64,000 nucleotides of DNA. Origin: Hymenobacter sp. CRA2 (GTDB taxonomy: Bacteria > Bacteroidota > Bacteroidia > Cytophagales > Hymenobacteraceae). The position numbers and the translations under genes are program-made. Within the stretch, counting starts at the first letter, position 1, and every line of letters begins with the position of its first letter. This document shows positions 50,896-59,890 of this stretch, piece by piece. The notes beneath the pieces were generated by a model. The model was not told where the DNA came from. It saw only the letters and a program-made list of their open reading frames with translations, and did no database searches. The stretch spans positions 310,001 to 374,000 of the forward strand of contig NZ_MVBC01000002.1 in NCBI RefSeq assembly GCF_002007105.1. The letters run 5' to 3'.

Positions 50896-51963
50896 ATGTA
50901 TACATTCAACCCCGGTCCGTCGCAAGTGTACCCCGCTATCAAGCAGTACCTGACGGCCGCCTTCGACGAGGGTTGGCTCTCGGCCCCGCACCGCGGCGAG
51001 CGGTTCACGGCCCTGGTACGCCAAACCATTGCCGAGCTGAAAACCAAGCTCAACATTCCGCAGGATTACATGGTGTTCTTCACCTCCTCGGCCACGGAAT
51101 GCTGGGAAATACTGGCCCAGAGCCTCACCAAAAAGCGCAGCTTCCACCTCTACAACGGCTCCTTCGGCGAGAAGTGGATGGACTACGCCCAGACGGAGCA
51201 CCCGCTCAGCGACGGCCACCAGTTCGGGCTGGAAGAAGTACCCGATCCGGCCCTGATTCCGGAGGACGCCGACCTGGTCTGCATCACCCAGAACGAAACC
51301 AGCACCGCCACGCAGTTGCGCGACGGGGCCGTGCTCAACCTCTACAACCGCTGCCAGCAAACCGGCGCGCTGCTGGCCGTGGACGTTACCTCCTCGCTGG
51401 GCGGCATTCAGCTCAAGCACATCAAGGCCGACGTGTGGTTTGCCTCGGTGCAGAAGTGTTTCGGGATGCCGGCTGGTCTGGGCCTGCTCATCCTGTCGCC
51501 GCGGGCCATTGCCCGGGCCCGCGAAATCGGGGAGAAAGGCCACTACAACTCGCTGGTGAGCATGTACGAGAAGATGCTCAACCACCAGACTACGCACACG
51601 CCCAACGTGCTGGCCATCTACCTGCTCTGCCGCGTGCTGCTCGACCGCGCCCCCATCAAGGCCATCGACCAGCACCTGCGCGAGCGGGCCCAGCGGCTGT
51701 ACCAGTTCTTCGAGGACAACCCGCAGTTTCAGCCCCTGGTGCAAAACCCCGAAACCCGCTCCACCACGGTGGTAGCTGTGCAGGCCCCGCCGGCCCTCAT
51801 CGACGAGGCCAAGCGCCGCGCCGCCGCGGCCGGCCTCACGCTGGGCAGCGGCTACGGGCCCTGGGCCAAGACTACGTTCCGCATTGCCAACTTCCCGGCC
51901 CTGCCCGATGTGGCCTTCGAGCAGCTGCTGCAACTGCTCGGGACGCTGCCAGCGGTGGCGTAA
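50896..51963 (+). CDS. Class V PLP-dependent aminotransferase (phosphoserine aminotransferase-like)
   Basis: 355 residues. It begins MYTFNPGPSQVYPAIKQYL and shows FTSSATECWEILAQSL, LYNGSFGEKW, ITQNETSTATQL, a PLP-binding Asp in AVDVTSSLGG and the Schiff-base Lys in WFASVQKCFGMPAG. This is the serine-pyruvate/phosphoserine aminotransferase fold. Bacteroidota often carry it beside or in place of serC, so serine synthesis is plausible, but it could use alanine/glyoxylate instead. No serA nearby. The promoter at 50839 is well formed. Confidence 0.85.
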   Translation: MYTFNPGPSQVYPAIKQYLTAAFDEGWLSAPHRGERFTALVRQTIAELKTKLNIPQDYMVFFTSSATECWEILAQSLTKKRSFHLYNGSFGEKWMDYAQTEHPLSDGHQFGLEEVPDPALIPEDADLVCITQNETSTATQLRDGAVLNLYNRCQQTGALLAVDVTSSLGGIQLKHIKADVWFASVQKCFGMPAGLGLLILSPRAIARAREIGEKGHYNSLVSMYEKMLNHQTTHTPNVLAIYLLCRVLLDRAPIKAIDQHLRERAQRLYQFFEDNPQFQPLVQNPETRSTTVVAVQAPPALIDEAKRRAAAAGLTLGSGYGPWAKTTFRIANFPALPDVAFEQLLQLLGTLPAVA

Positions 51964-52019
51964 GCGCCGGCAGAATGTTCTGCCTCGGCCGCGGCACCTC
52001 GCGTGCTGATGCTGCCTGC

Positions 52020-52027
52020 TACCTTTG
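52020..52027 (+). promoter_or_regulatory. Candidate -7 box of the MarC gene
   Basis: TACCTTTG, 96 bases before ATG 52124; no clear TTG at -33. Confidence 0.35.
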
Positions 52028-52123
52028 CCGCTCTACCAAGCCAACCCTCCGGCACGTCACCACGCGAAATGCTTCGGCAGCGCCTGGCCTGACGCGCCGG
52101 AGTGTTTCGCCTGAGCCTTTGCC

Positions 52124-52705
52124 ATGCCCGATTTTGCCTCCCTCTTCTCGCTGAAGCAGATTTCCTCGGTGACGCTGACCTTGTTCGCCATCATCGACAT
52201 TCTGGGGTCCATTCCCATCATCATTCAGATTCGCCAGCGCGAGGGCCGCATCAATTCCGAAGTGGCGACGCTGGTGGCGGGCGTCATCATGGTGGTGTTT
52301 CTGTTTCTGGGGCAGAGCATTCTGGCGCTGTTCAGCGTCGACCTGGCCTCGTTTGCCCTGGCCGGCTCGCTGATCATTTTCTTCATCGCGCTGGAAATGG
52401 TGCTCGGCGTGGAAATTTTCCGGCACAATACGCTGGCCAGCGGCACCGGCTCCATCGTGCCCCTGGCCTTCCCGCTCATCGTGGGGGCCGGCACCATGAC
52501 CACGCTGCTTTCGCTGCGGGCCTTGTACTCGCTACCCAACGTGCTGGTGGGCATCGTGGTGAACTTGGTGTTCGTGTACCTGGTGCTGAAAAGCAGCGCC
52601 TGGATCGAGCGGAAGCTGGGCAAGGCAGGCGAGGACATTCTGCGCCGCGTCTTCGGCGTAATTTTGCTCGCCATTGCCATCAAGCTCTTCAAGCAAAACT
52701 TTTGA
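52124..52705 (+). CDS. MarC family integral membrane protein
   Basis: 193 residues with six hydrophobic segments (TLTLFAIIDILGSIPIIIQI, VATLVAGVIMVVFLFLGQSIL, FALAGSLIIFFIALEMVLG, IVPLAFPLIVGAGTMTTLLSL, VLVGIVVNLVFVYLVL, RVFGVILLAIAIKLFKQ). MarC proteins are inner-membrane proteins of unclear transport role. The length is typical. Followed by rnhA after an inverted-repeat spacer. Confidence 0.9.
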   Translation: MPDFASLFSLKQISSVTLTLFAIIDILGSIPIIIQIRQREGRINSEVATLVAGVIMVVFLFLGQSILALFSVDLASFALAGSLIIFFIALEMVLGVEIFRHNTLASGTGSIVPLAFPLIVGAGTMTTLLSLRALYSLPNVLVGIVVNLVFVYLVLKSSAWIERKLGKAGEDILRRVFGVILLAIAIKLFKQNF

Positions 52706-52800
52706 TAGTTGATGAGTTTGTGAGTTAATGAGTTCTGCTCTCCCATTCCAACTCATCCTCTAACTCATAAGCCCTCTAACTCCTACCCTCCCCAACTCCT
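52706..52800. repeat. Imperfect inverted repeat of GAGTT/AACTC words between MarC and rnhA
   Basis: Left GATGAGTTTGTGAGTTAATGAG (52711-52732), right a tract of AACTCATCC, TAACTCATAAG and TAACTCC words (52748-52800). Pairing is imperfect but clearly opposite. Same kind of word-built element as at 20655 and 38363. Confidence 0.55.
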
Positions 52801-52809
52801 TAACTTCCC

Positions 52810-53277
52810 TTGATTTACCTCTTTACCGACGGTTCTTCGCGCGGCAACCCGGGACCGGGCGGCTACGGCGCCATTCTGCGCTTCGGCCCGCACGAAAAGG
52901 AACTCACCCAGGGCTTCCGCCTGACCACCAACAACCGTATGGAGCTGCTGGCCGTGATTATCGGCCTGGAAGCCATTACGCGGCCTGAGTTGCCCATCAC
53001 CGTCGTCACGGACTCCAAGTACGTGGTGGACGCGGTGGAAAAGCGTTGGGTATTTGGCTGGGAGAAGAAGCCGGACTTCGGCAAAAAGGCCAACGAGGAC
53101 TTGTGGCGGCGCTTCCTGAAAATCTATCGGCAGCGCAAGGTGCAGTTTAAGTGGGTGCGCGGCCACAACGGCCACGCCGAAAATGAGCGCTGCGACCAGC
53201 TGGCCGTGGGCAGCGCCACCCAAGGCCGCCTGCTGGTAGACGAGGGCTACGAGCTCATCGAGGCCAAGCGCGCATAA
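52810..53277 (+). CDS. rnhA: Ribonuclease HI
   Basis: 155 residues from a TTG at 52810; this gives the family start MIYLFTDGSSRGNPGPGGYGA and no ATG fits. The catalytic carboxylates are in YLFTDGSS, NRMELLAVI, VVTDSKYV and ENERCDQLA, with the His/basic region KWVRGHNGHAENE. It removes RNA from RNA:DNA hybrids. Length is standard for stand-alone RNase HI. Confidence 0.95.
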   Translation: MIYLFTDGSSRGNPGPGGYGAILRFGPHEKELTQGFRLTTNNRMELLAVIIGLEAITRPELPITVVTDSKYVVDAVEKRWVFGWEKKPDFGKKANEDLWRRFLKIYRQRKVQFKWVRGHNGHAENERCDQLAVGSATQGRLLVDEGYELIEAKRA

Positions 53278-53415
53278 GCCACCGTCGGTAGGGAAGTTCC
53301 ATCACTGCTGCTCTAATGCTGCTATTGCAGCTCCGATAGCGGCCCCTGGCTTTTCCTGTCTCAGCGCTTTGCCAGCCAGGAACACATCATCCGCCTCCTT
53401 AATTACGGCTCCGCC

Positions 53416-54135
53416 GTGCCCAACGACTACTTTCAGTTCAAGCACTTCCGCATCGAGCAGGCGGCCTGCGCCATGAAGGTGAGCACCGACGCCTGCCTGC
53501 TCGGGGCAGTAGCGGCCGTGGAAGGCGCCACGCGTATTCTGGATGTAGGCACCGGCACGGGCCTGCTGGCGCTGATGGCGGCTCAGCGCAACCCCACGGC
53601 CCGCATCGAAGCCGTGGAAATCGATGCCGGGGCGGCGGCACAGGCAGTGCAGAACACGGCGGTCAGCCCCTGGGCGGCCCGCATCCAAGTGTACGCGCAA
53701 AGTCTGGACGACTTCGCCGCCACCCAACCCGGTGCCTTCGACCACATCCTGAGCAACCCGCCCTTCTTCCGGCATTCTCTCCGCTCGCCCGATGCGCAGC
53801 GCACTGCGGCCCGCCACGCCGCCGATGACACGCTGAGCTTCGCCGAGCTGGCCGGCTTTGCCGCGGCTCACCTCACCCCTACCGGCCGCTTCACGGTGCT
53901 GTTACCTCCGCCGGAGATGCAGGAGTTTGAGCGCGAAGCCCGCCGCGCCGGCCTGTCGCCGGTTACTCGCCTGGTGGTACATCACCGGCCGGGCAGCAAG
54001 CCGCTGCGGCACGTTACGGCTTTTGGCCGCCACTCAGAAGCGGTCAGCACCGCGGCCTTGTACATCCACGCTGCCGACGAGAGCTACTCCGCGGAGTTTC
54101 GGGCGCTGCTGCGCGACTTTTACCTCGCTTTTTAG
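53416..54135 (+). CDS. trmN6: tRNA1(Val) (adenine-37-N6)-methyltransferase
   Basis: 239 residues from GTG 53416 (MPNDYFQFKHFRIEQAACAMKV). SAM motif DVGTGTGLLALMAAQRNP near 48 and the N6-adenine catalytic motif SNPPFF near 115 are those of the YfiC/TrmN6 family, with the typical FxFKxFxxxQ start and the KVSTDACLLGA segment. It methylates A37 of tRNA1(Val) from S-adenosylmethionine. Convergent with the frameshifted gene below, nine bases apart. Confidence 0.88.
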   Translation: MPNDYFQFKHFRIEQAACAMKVSTDACLLGAVAAVEGATRILDVGTGTGLLALMAAQRNPTARIEAVEIDAGAAAQAVQNTAVSPWAARIQVYAQSLDDFAATQPGAFDHILSNPPFFRHSLRSPDAQRTAARHAADDTLSFAELAGFAAAHLTPTGRFTVLLPPPEMQEFEREARRAGLSPVTRLVVHHRPGSKPLRHVTAFGRHSEAVSTAALYIHAADESYSAEFRALLRDFYLAF

Positions 54136-54144
54136 GGTTGGGGC

Positions 54145-54650
54145 CTAGCTGCCCAGTTTTTTCAGCAACAGCTCCTCGGCGCGCTGGCGGTGGCCGGCAT
54201 GACCCGTCCGCAGCGCATCCACTATGGAGAGCAGTTCGTGCAGCCGTTCGTCGTGGTGGGCCGCCGCGGGCGCCCCGGCGTACAGCGGCTCGATGGCGGC
54301 TCCGACCACCGGGCCGTCGGCGGCGGGCCAGACGTAGGGCGGCAGTGCCTGGGGCAGCTGCAGAGCCGGTACAACGCTGTGGGCCGTGGGCACGCCCGGG
54401 CCGTGGGCGCCGGGACGGGCAGGAAAAACGTAGGGTAAGCCGTGCACCAGCAGGCGCAGCAGGGGCGCGCGGCGCACGGTGCGGCCGTCGTCGAGCAACA
54501 GACCAGCGTAGCGGCGGCGTCGGAGATTTCGGCGGGACTGATCAGAAGGGCAGAGGCCAGGTCTTTGCCCTGCCAGGAAGCAGCGTCGAGGGTGGTAATC
54601 TTCAACAGCACTGCTACATCCTGGGGCCGCATACCGTTGTGCTTGCGCAT
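54145..54650 (-). pseudogene. Frameshifted winged-helix protein gene
   Basis: The start frame from ATG 54650 reads MRKHNGMRPQDVAVLLKITT ... LASALLISPAEISDAAATL, and then breaks. The expected continuation is in the next frame: YAGLLLDDGRTVRRAPLLRLLVHGLPYVFPARPG ... GVPTAHSVVP, PPYVWPAADGPVVGAAIEPLY, AEELLLKKLGS. Together they form the usual about 170-residue MarR-like winged-helix protein of Bacteroidota/Proteobacteria. The total length of 506 bases is not a multiple of three, and about ten bases between ISD and RYAGL seem missing. The break is near 54506-54512. Either a real inactivation or a sequencing error. Confidence 0.75.
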
Positions 54651-54994
54651 GGCAAAAACGGGGCTAGAAGGTCGAAATTCGCGATTCACAAACTGCGAAT
54701 CAGAGCTGATCTAGGGCCAGCGGAACGAAGATAAAGGAGCCTACTTCGCAAAAGCAATTTTATTTATAATTATTCTAAATAAGTCTTGTGGTGTAAATCA
54801 GCGCTTTTACTTTTGGGTACTTCTCGCCGTTTTCTGCCCAACGCCGCGGAAGCATCGGTACGGCAACGTTTGCCTGTGCCGGTCGGCTGCGAGACATCAA
54901 CCGCAAGCAGTTGTCCGGTGTCAGGCAAAGGCGGCAATGCCCATCCAGGATATTCCGCGTGCTGACAACGGGCAGCTATAAAAGCCTTCACCCC
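54651..54994. other. Intergenic region with one good promoter
   Basis: About 340 bases. An AT-rich patch at 54760-54785 precedes the promoter at 54786-54815. Words such as GAGACATC and CCGCGTGCTGAC (54892-54966) match the core of the repeat at 7157-7332, so this may be a decayed copy. No coding frame stands out. Confidence 0.45.
54786..54815 (+). promoter_or_regulatory. Promoter of the 106-residue gene
   Basis: TTG at 54786-54788, 19-base spacer, TACTTTTG at 54808-54815. The gene starts at 54995, so the leader would be about 175 bases, unusually long. Confidence 0.6.
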
Positions 54995-55315
54995 ATGCGC
55001 CACTGCCTGCACTCCAACGAATTCGGCTGCGCCCTGCGCTGCCCCAGCGGCTGCTGCGTCCACTTGTACTTCGGCAACGTGGCCCTAGCCGTCAAGCCCC
55101 ACGAGCTACCGCCCTGGCTGCACACTGTGCAAGACCTTTACAGCCGCCACGCCCTCGACGCCTTGGCCGAGCCCGACACGCGCCGCATCAGCCTGTGCAG
55201 CCCCGTCGACAACCTCACGCTGGTGTTCAGCCTCAACGAGCTGGTCTGGCTCCACGACTTGCTCACCAGCACTACCATACTGCTGGAAGTAGAGCGGATC
55301 TTGGCCGCTTCGTAG
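54995..55315 (+). CDS. Small conserved Bacteroidota protein (possibly DUF6686)
   Basis: 106 residues from ATG 54995. The N-terminal part is Cys-rich: CLHSNEFGCALRCPSGCCVHLYFGNVALAV, with a Cx2-4C-type arrangement, and then two hydrophobic helical parts (LPPWLHTVQDLYSRHALD; LNELVWLHDLLTSTTILLEV). The CxxC...HxxFGN pattern is what I recall for DUF6686, but I cannot confirm. No signal peptide. Function unknown. Confidence 0.65.
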   Translation: MRHCLHSNEFGCALRCPSGCCVHLYFGNVALAVKPHELPPWLHTVQDLYSRHALDALAEPDTRRISLCSPVDNLTLVFSLNELVWLHDLLTSTTILLEVERILAAS

Positions 55316-55359
55316 TGCTACGCGGCCCGGCCTATCTTATACCGGCGGCCAGCGGCCTA

Positions 55360-56064
55360 TTACTCTTCGCCCGGCAGCAGCGTGTGCAGCTGCCGCAGCT
55401 TTTCCTGGTGCAGGTTGTCCAGCAGATCGGCCGACAGGGCGCTGAACTCGGCCCGGGGATAATGCCGCGACACCCGGCCATCGGCCAGCACGGTGATGTC
55501 GTCGCAGAGCTCGGTGAGGGAGGCAAGCAGGTGCGAAGTCAGCAGCAGACCGGTACCCTGCCGCCGCAGTCGGCGCAGGATTTCCATCAGCAGCAGGTTG
55601 GCTCCCAGGTCCAGCCCGTTGAAGGGCTCATCCAGAATAAGATAGTGAAAGGGCTGCGCCAGCAACGGCAGCAGAGCGAGCTTCTTCTTCATGCCCGCCG
55701 AATACGTCTCGGCGTACTGATCGAGGGGCAGTTCGAGCAGCTCGTTCCAGGCATCGAGCCCCTTCACGGGTTGCCGGCGGGCCTGCAAACAAAAGCTCAC
55801 GTACTCGCGGCCCGTCAGGCGCGGGTAGAAATACGGCTCGTAGGGCAACAGCCCGGTGCACTGCCGAAGGGCCATTCCGCTGCTTTCCCGCACTTCGCCC
55901 CGGTAGCCGGTCAGCAGCCCGTACAGACAGTGGAGCAAGGTGGTTTTGCCCGCGCCGTTGGCGCCCACCAGGCCGTGCATCTGCCCGGGCCTCAGCTCCA
56001 GGCTCACGCCGCGCAGCACTTCGCGGCGGTCGTAGGCGTAGTGCAGGTCCTGTACGCTAATCAT
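55360..56064 (-). CDS. ABC transporter ATP-binding protein
   Basis: 234 residues. Walker A GANGAGKTTLLHCLYG near 35, the Q-loop region CTGLLPYEPYFYPRLTG, signature YSAGMKKKLALLPLL, Walker B LILDEPFNGLD and the switch His in LLLTSHLLAS are all intact. Overlaps the upstream membrane gene by eight bases (56057-56064), so the two are translationally linked. Together they would form a simple ABC-2-type exporter. Substrate unknown. Confidence 0.92.
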   Translation of the reverse strand: MISVQDLHYAYDRREVLRGVSLELRPGQMHGLVGANGAGKTTLLHCLYGLLTGYRGEVRESSGMALRQCTGLLPYEPYFYPRLTGREYVSFCLQARRQPVKGLDAWNELLELPLDQYAETYSAGMKKKLALLPLLAQPFHYLILDEPFNGLDLGANLLLMEILRRLRRQGTGLLLTSHLLASLTELCDDITVLADGRVSRHYPRAEFSALSADLLDNLHQEKLRQLHTLLPGEE

Positions 56065-56998
56065 AACGGAAGGTATTGAGGCGGTAGCGGCTGCGCCACA
56101 GCAGCCCCACCAGCGCGGCGGCTAGCAGGGCCACGTACACCGAATGCACCAGAATCAAAAAGGACAAGGCCACCACGCCGCTCTGGGCGTAGCGCATAAT
56201 GGTGACGTGGGGATAGAACGTGTACTTGGCCAGCACCACCAGCGTCAGCACCGTGAGCGACCAAAGAGACAGCAGCACTGCCCCGCCTCCACCGGCCGGT
56301 CCCAGCGCCATCGGGACCAGAAAAGGCGCCGCCGTGAGCAGCCAGTATAGCGCGGCCCAGCCCAGCCGGCCCCGCAGCCACGCCGCGGCGCTACGGGCCC
56401 CGGTCAGTAGCATCGGGGCGGGTTCGGGTGTGTCGTAGAAGCTCATAACTACCAGCAGCCAGGCCGCCAGGCACAGGCCCGGCGCCACGGCCACGTGGCG
56501 TTGCCAGCCGGCCACCACTAGTAGCCCCAGCCATACGGGCCAGCCCAGGTGCCGGCGCAACCCACTCACCCATTCAAATACCTCGCTGCGCACCGCACTG
56601 CGCCGGGCCCGCTGGGTGCGCTCCATGGCCGGGGGCAGCCACGCGCACGCTGGCGGCAGGGCCATGGTAAGCAGGGTGCTCAGCCAGTAGCCGTGGCTGG
56701 CCAGCAACAACGCTACCACGGCGCCCAGCAGCCCATACTCACCGGCCAGCCAGCGGCGGTAATGCGGAGCGGTGAGTTGTAGAAAGGTCAAGTCGGCGCG
56801 GCGGCGGTGGGCAGCGGCCACGCTCAGCAGCACCAACGCCGGCACCGCCCATTGCCAGGCTGGCGACGTGCCCAGCACCAGCCACAACTGCCGCACCGCC
56901 GACCCCATCAGGGCCAGTAGCAACAACGCCCGCCACCAGCCCAGCTCGGCCCACTGCCGGAGTTGGGTGCGCAGGCGCAGCAGCAGGTAGTCTTTCAT
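56057..56998 (-). CDS. ABC-2-like membrane component
   Basis: 313 residues with about seven hydrophobic segments (WWRALLLLALMGSAVRQLW, WQWAVPALVLLSVAAAH, YGLLGAVVALLLASHGYWL, WPVWLGLLVVAGW, VVALSFLILVHSVYVALLAAALVGLLW). It has no ATPase motif, and its gene overlaps the ATPase gene downstream, so it is the partner permease of that ATPase. No named family is certain. Confidence 0.75.
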   Translation of the reverse strand: MKDYLLLRLRTQLRQWAELGWWRALLLLALMGSAVRQLWLVLGTSPAWQWAVPALVLLSVAAAHRRRADLTFLQLTAPHYRRWLAGEYGLLGAVVALLLASHGYWLSTLLTMALPPACAWLPPAMERTQRARRSAVRSEVFEWVSGLRRHLGWPVWLGLLVVAGWQRHVAVAPGLCLAAWLLVVMSFYDTPEPAPMLLTGARSAAAWLRGRLGWAALYWLLTAAPFLVPMALGPAGGGGAVLLSLWSLTVLTLVVLAKYTFYPHVTIMRYAQSGVVALSFLILVHSVYVALLAAALVGLLWRSRYRLNTFRYD

Positions 56999-57019
56999 CG
57001 GGCCGATAACGCCGCCAGC

Positions 57020-58375
57020 CTAGGCCAGCGCGTGTTCCGATTCCACAAACTCGATTCCGTATTCCTGGGCCAGCTCCTGCAGGATGGGCGCGTACACGTC
57101 GGCATGCACCGGCACCACCACGCCGCGGTGCGCTACTTCGCCCCGGGCCAGCCGGCGCACGGCCATGCCCAGGGGCAAGCCCACCGTCTTGGCCATGGCC
57201 GTGTGCACCGCGTCGTCGCCGATGACGACCAGGGAAGACGTGCGCCGCTGCACGGCACCGCCATCGGCCGGCAGGTACTCAAACAGGTGCTGCATCACAA
57301 TCATATCGTGGTCCTGGGGCTGCAGCTGCCAGCGCGCCGTGAGCAGGCGCTCCAGCAACTGGGCCGGCGTGGCATCGGGCAGGCCCACCGGCTCGGTCGT
57401 GAACAGCCCCAGCCAGTTCAGGCGCTGCATTTCCTCGCCGGTCGGGTCGAGGCGCAGGTAAGCGGCTACGCGCCCGGCCAGCGGCTCACCCGGGGCCGCC
57501 GACGGCAAAAACGATTCGATCAATTCGGCCCAGGTAAGACCGGCGGCGTTGCCGAGGCGGTAAGAGTCGTCGGTGAGGCCCAGGGCCACCAGGGCGGCCC
57601 AGCCGGCGCAGTAGCCGGGGCGGCGCAGGGTGCCGCGCAGCATCGTCGGGATGCCGTCGAGGCCGTAGAGCGGCCGGTAGCCCAGCGAGTCGCGGTTGGC
57701 GTAGCCCTCAAACTCGCCGTAGCCCGGTACCGCCAGTCGCTCCACCCGCCGAAACAGGTGCTGGTACGGGATGAAGCGCGGCCGGCCGCCCTCAATGTAG
57801 CGGGCCGTGCCCTGCCCGGCCACCACCACGTTGCGCGGGTTCCAGGTGAACTTGTAGCGCCAGGGGTTGTCGCCCTCCGAATCGGGCGCCATCAGCCCGC
57901 CGCAATACGATTTGAACGAGGTCAGCCGCCCGCCCTGGGCCCGAATTTCCTCGATGACGGGCAGGGCCGACATGTGGTCGAGGCCGGGGTCGAGGCCGCA
58001 CTCCATCAGGAACGTGAGGCCGGCCGCCCGCGCCTCGGCCTCGAAAGCCCGGATTTCCTCGGTGGCGTAGGAGGCCGTGGCCAGGTGCCGCTGGTGCTGC
58101 AGACAGGCCTTGGCCACCAACGGGTGAAACAGGGCTGGCAACATGGAAATAACCACGTCGTGGGCTGCTACCAATTCGTGCAGCCGCTCCTGCTGACCGA
58201 TTTCGAAGGCCACGGCTTGGGCCCGCTCGCCGTACGGAGCGAGGATTGGCTGCAACGGCGCCGGATTTACGTCGGCAATGGTCAAGTGCCAGTCCTCGGC
58301 AGCCAGGTAGCGCAGCAGGTACTGAATCAGGGAAGAAGCCGAGCGGCCGGCGCCGAGCAGGAGAAGACGGGTCAT
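57020..58375 (-). CDS. Saccharopine dehydrogenase-family protein
   Basis: 451 residues from ATG 58375 (MTRLLLLGAGRSASSLIQYL); the upstream ATG at 58546 would add 57 non-family residues. Rossmann motif LLLGAGRSA, YATEEIRAFEAEARAAGLTF, MECGLDPGLDHMSAL and FKSYCGGLMAPDSEGDNPW are conserved saccharopine reductase motifs. Saccharopine is the lysine-glutamate adduct; in bacteria these proteins act in lysine catabolism or related imine reduction. No partner gene is visible. Confidence 0.85.
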   Translation of the reverse strand: MTRLLLLGAGRSASSLIQYLLRYLAAEDWHLTIADVNPAPLQPILAPYGERAQAVAFEIGQQERLHELVAAHDVVISMLPALFHPLVAKACLQHQRHLATASYATEEIRAFEAEARAAGLTFLMECGLDPGLDHMSALPVIEEIRAQGGRLTSFKSYCGGLMAPDSEGDNPWRYKFTWNPRNVVVAGQGTARYIEGGRPRFIPYQHLFRRVERLAVPGYGEFEGYANRDSLGYRPLYGLDGIPTMLRGTLRRPGYCAGWAALVALGLTDDSYRLGNAAGLTWAELIESFLPSAAPGEPLAGRVAAYLRLDPTGEEMQRLNWLGLFTTEPVGLPDATPAQLLERLLTARWQLQPQDHDMIVMQHLFEYLPADGGAVQRRTSSLVVIGDDAVHTAMAKTVGLPLGMAVRRLARGEVAHRGVVVPVHADVYAPILQELAQEYGIEFVESEHALA

Positions 58376-58578
58376 GCGGGTGGAATGGGAATGGGCAGTT
58401 GCAGGTCGGCAGTGGTTCCGGCTGCGAATGTTATCGTTTTCCGGTTGCTGGCAACCCACAACTCGCAACCGACAACCGGTTCCTGCCCGAAATGTACTAT
58501 TTTCGTCCCCCGTGGCCCAACGGGGCCACCGTTCAGGTGGCTGCACTCTCTTCTTTCCCGCCGTTTTTGAGCCTCCCG
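58376..58578. other. Intergenic region between divergent genes, GTTG-word inverted repeat
   Basis: Around 58391-58420 and 58440-58490 there are opposite GTTGC/GCAAC-type words (GGGCAGTTGCAGG; CAACCGACAACCGG; CCTGCCC). The pairing is weak. Similar words occur at 19165-19256. No promoter box is convincing. Confidence 0.35.
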
Positions 58579-59070
58579 ATGGCCCAAACCCTGAACCTAA
58601 CCATTACCGCCGACGTGCTCACGCCGGCCGAGCTATCCGCCGCCGAAGCCCGCTGCTGGGCTGCCGCCCAGGCCGCTACCGACCACGCCTACGCACCCTA
58701 CTCCCACTTCCACGTCGGCGCGGCCCTGCTGCTCGACGACGGGAGCCTTGCCTGGAACACCAACCAGGAAAACGCCGCTTACCCTTCCGGCCTCTGCGCC
58801 GAGCGCACCTTGCTCTTCGGGCTGAACGGGCAGCGCCCCGTCCGGGCGGTGAAGCTCATGGCCGTGGCCGCCCGCCCCCAGAACGGCGAGTTCGTGGCGG
58901 TGACCTCCTGCGGGGCCTGCCGGCAAGTCATGATCGAGTTTGAAAACCAGCAGGGCGCAGCCATTCCGCTGCTGCTGCCCGGCCCCGACGGCACCATCTG
59001 GCGCTTCAAGCGGCTGGCTGATCTGCTGCCGTTCCAGTTCATGCCCGACGTGCTGCCGCCCCGCAGCTAA
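58579..59070 (+). CDS. cdd: Cytidine deaminase
   Basis: 163 residues from ATG 58579. Zinc-site motifs NAAYPSGLCAERTLLF and TSCGACRQVMIEF and the substrate loop APYSHFHVGAALLLDDG are those of the homotetrameric cytidine deaminases (about 130-160 residues). It converts cytidine and deoxycytidine to uridine forms in pyrimidine salvage. The nucleoside phosphorylase elsewhere in the window could follow it in the pathway, but the genes are 22 kb apart. Confidence 0.93.
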   Translation: MAQTLNLTITADVLTPAELSAAEARCWAAAQAATDHAYAPYSHFHVGAALLLDDGSLAWNTNQENAAYPSGLCAERTLLFGLNGQRPVRAVKLMAVAARPQNGEFVAVTSCGACRQVMIEFENQQGAAIPLLLPGPDGTIWRFKRLADLLPFQFMPDVLPPRS

Positions 59071-59124
59071 GCCAACGGGTGGGCGGCGGTAACTTTAGCC
59101 CGTCAGTCCGCCCGTTTGCCCGCC

Positions 59125-59793
59125 ATGGAAGTCCACGAACACCGCCTGCAGGTGCCCCGCACCGCTCGTTATTGCCAGCTTGGTGAGCTAGGCACCGCCC
59201 GCCGGCTTTGGCTGGTCTGCCACGGCTATGGCCAGCTGGCCAGCTATTTCATCCGCCATTTTCGCATGGCGGTGGAGCACGTGCCCGATACGGTGGTTGT
59301 CGCGCCCGAGGGCTTGTCCCGGTTTTACCTGCACGGCAACGGAGGCCGCGTGGGCGCCACCTGGATGACCAGTGAAGACCGTCTCAGCGAAATCGAGGAC
59401 TTTTCTGCCTACCTCGACACCCTGCTGCACCAGCTGCGCGCCGCCTGCCCCGCCGACGTGGAGGTAACCGTTATGGGCTTTTCGCAGGGCGCCACTACCG
59501 TCAGCCGCTGGCTGCTGCGCAGTGGCTTCACGCCCGCGCACCTCGTGCTCTGGGCCGGTACTTTCCCCGAAGATGCCGATCCAGCCGAAGCTTCTGCCCT
59601 GCTCACGCGTCTGCCGCGCCTGACCTTCGTCTGCGGCGACTCCGACAATTACCTGCCCGAGAGCCGCGTCAATGCGCAGCTGGAACTTCTGCGCGGGCAC
59701 GGCGCCCAGCCAGCCATGGTTTGGTTCGAGGGGAATCACCAATTGAAAGCCCCCGTACTACGTCGCTTAGCAGAGCCGCAAGCCCAGTTATGA
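59125..59793 (+). CDS. Alpha/beta-hydrolase, carboxylesterase/phospholipase-like
   Basis: 222 residues from ATG 59125; an in-frame TTG at 59116 is an alternative. The serine nucleophile elbow is GFSQGA (near 117), followed by the acid residue in FVCGDSDNYLP and the His in FEGNHQLK. The oxyanion region is VCHGYGQLAS. This pattern is of the acyl-protein thioesterase/carboxylesterase family; substrate unknown. No signal peptide. A palindromic terminator follows. Confidence 0.85.
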   Translation: MEVHEHRLQVPRTARYCQLGELGTARRLWLVCHGYGQLASYFIRHFRMAVEHVPDTVVVAPEGLSRFYLHGNGGRVGATWMTSEDRLSEIEDFSAYLDTLLHQLRAACPADVEVTVMGFSQGATTVSRWLLRSGFTPAHLVLWAGTFPEDADPAEASALLTRLPRLTFVCGDSDNYLPESRVNAQLELLRGHGAQPAMVWFEGNHQLKAPVLRRLAEPQAQL

Positions 59794-59798
59794 CAAAA

Positions 59799-59830
59799 GC
59801 CAACGGCCCGCTGATCAGCGGGCCGTTGGC
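59799..59830. terminator. 32-bp perfect palindrome, terminator
   Basis: GCCAACGGCCCGCTGA is exactly complementary to TCAGCGGGCCGTTGGC, with A-run before and TTGTTGG after. Between the esterase gene and the SDR gene, which converge. Confidence 0.8.
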
Positions 59831-59890
59831 TTGTTGGTGCTGGCTCGTCGGTTATGTCAGACAAAGGACAACAGGCAGTTTCTCCGGTTG

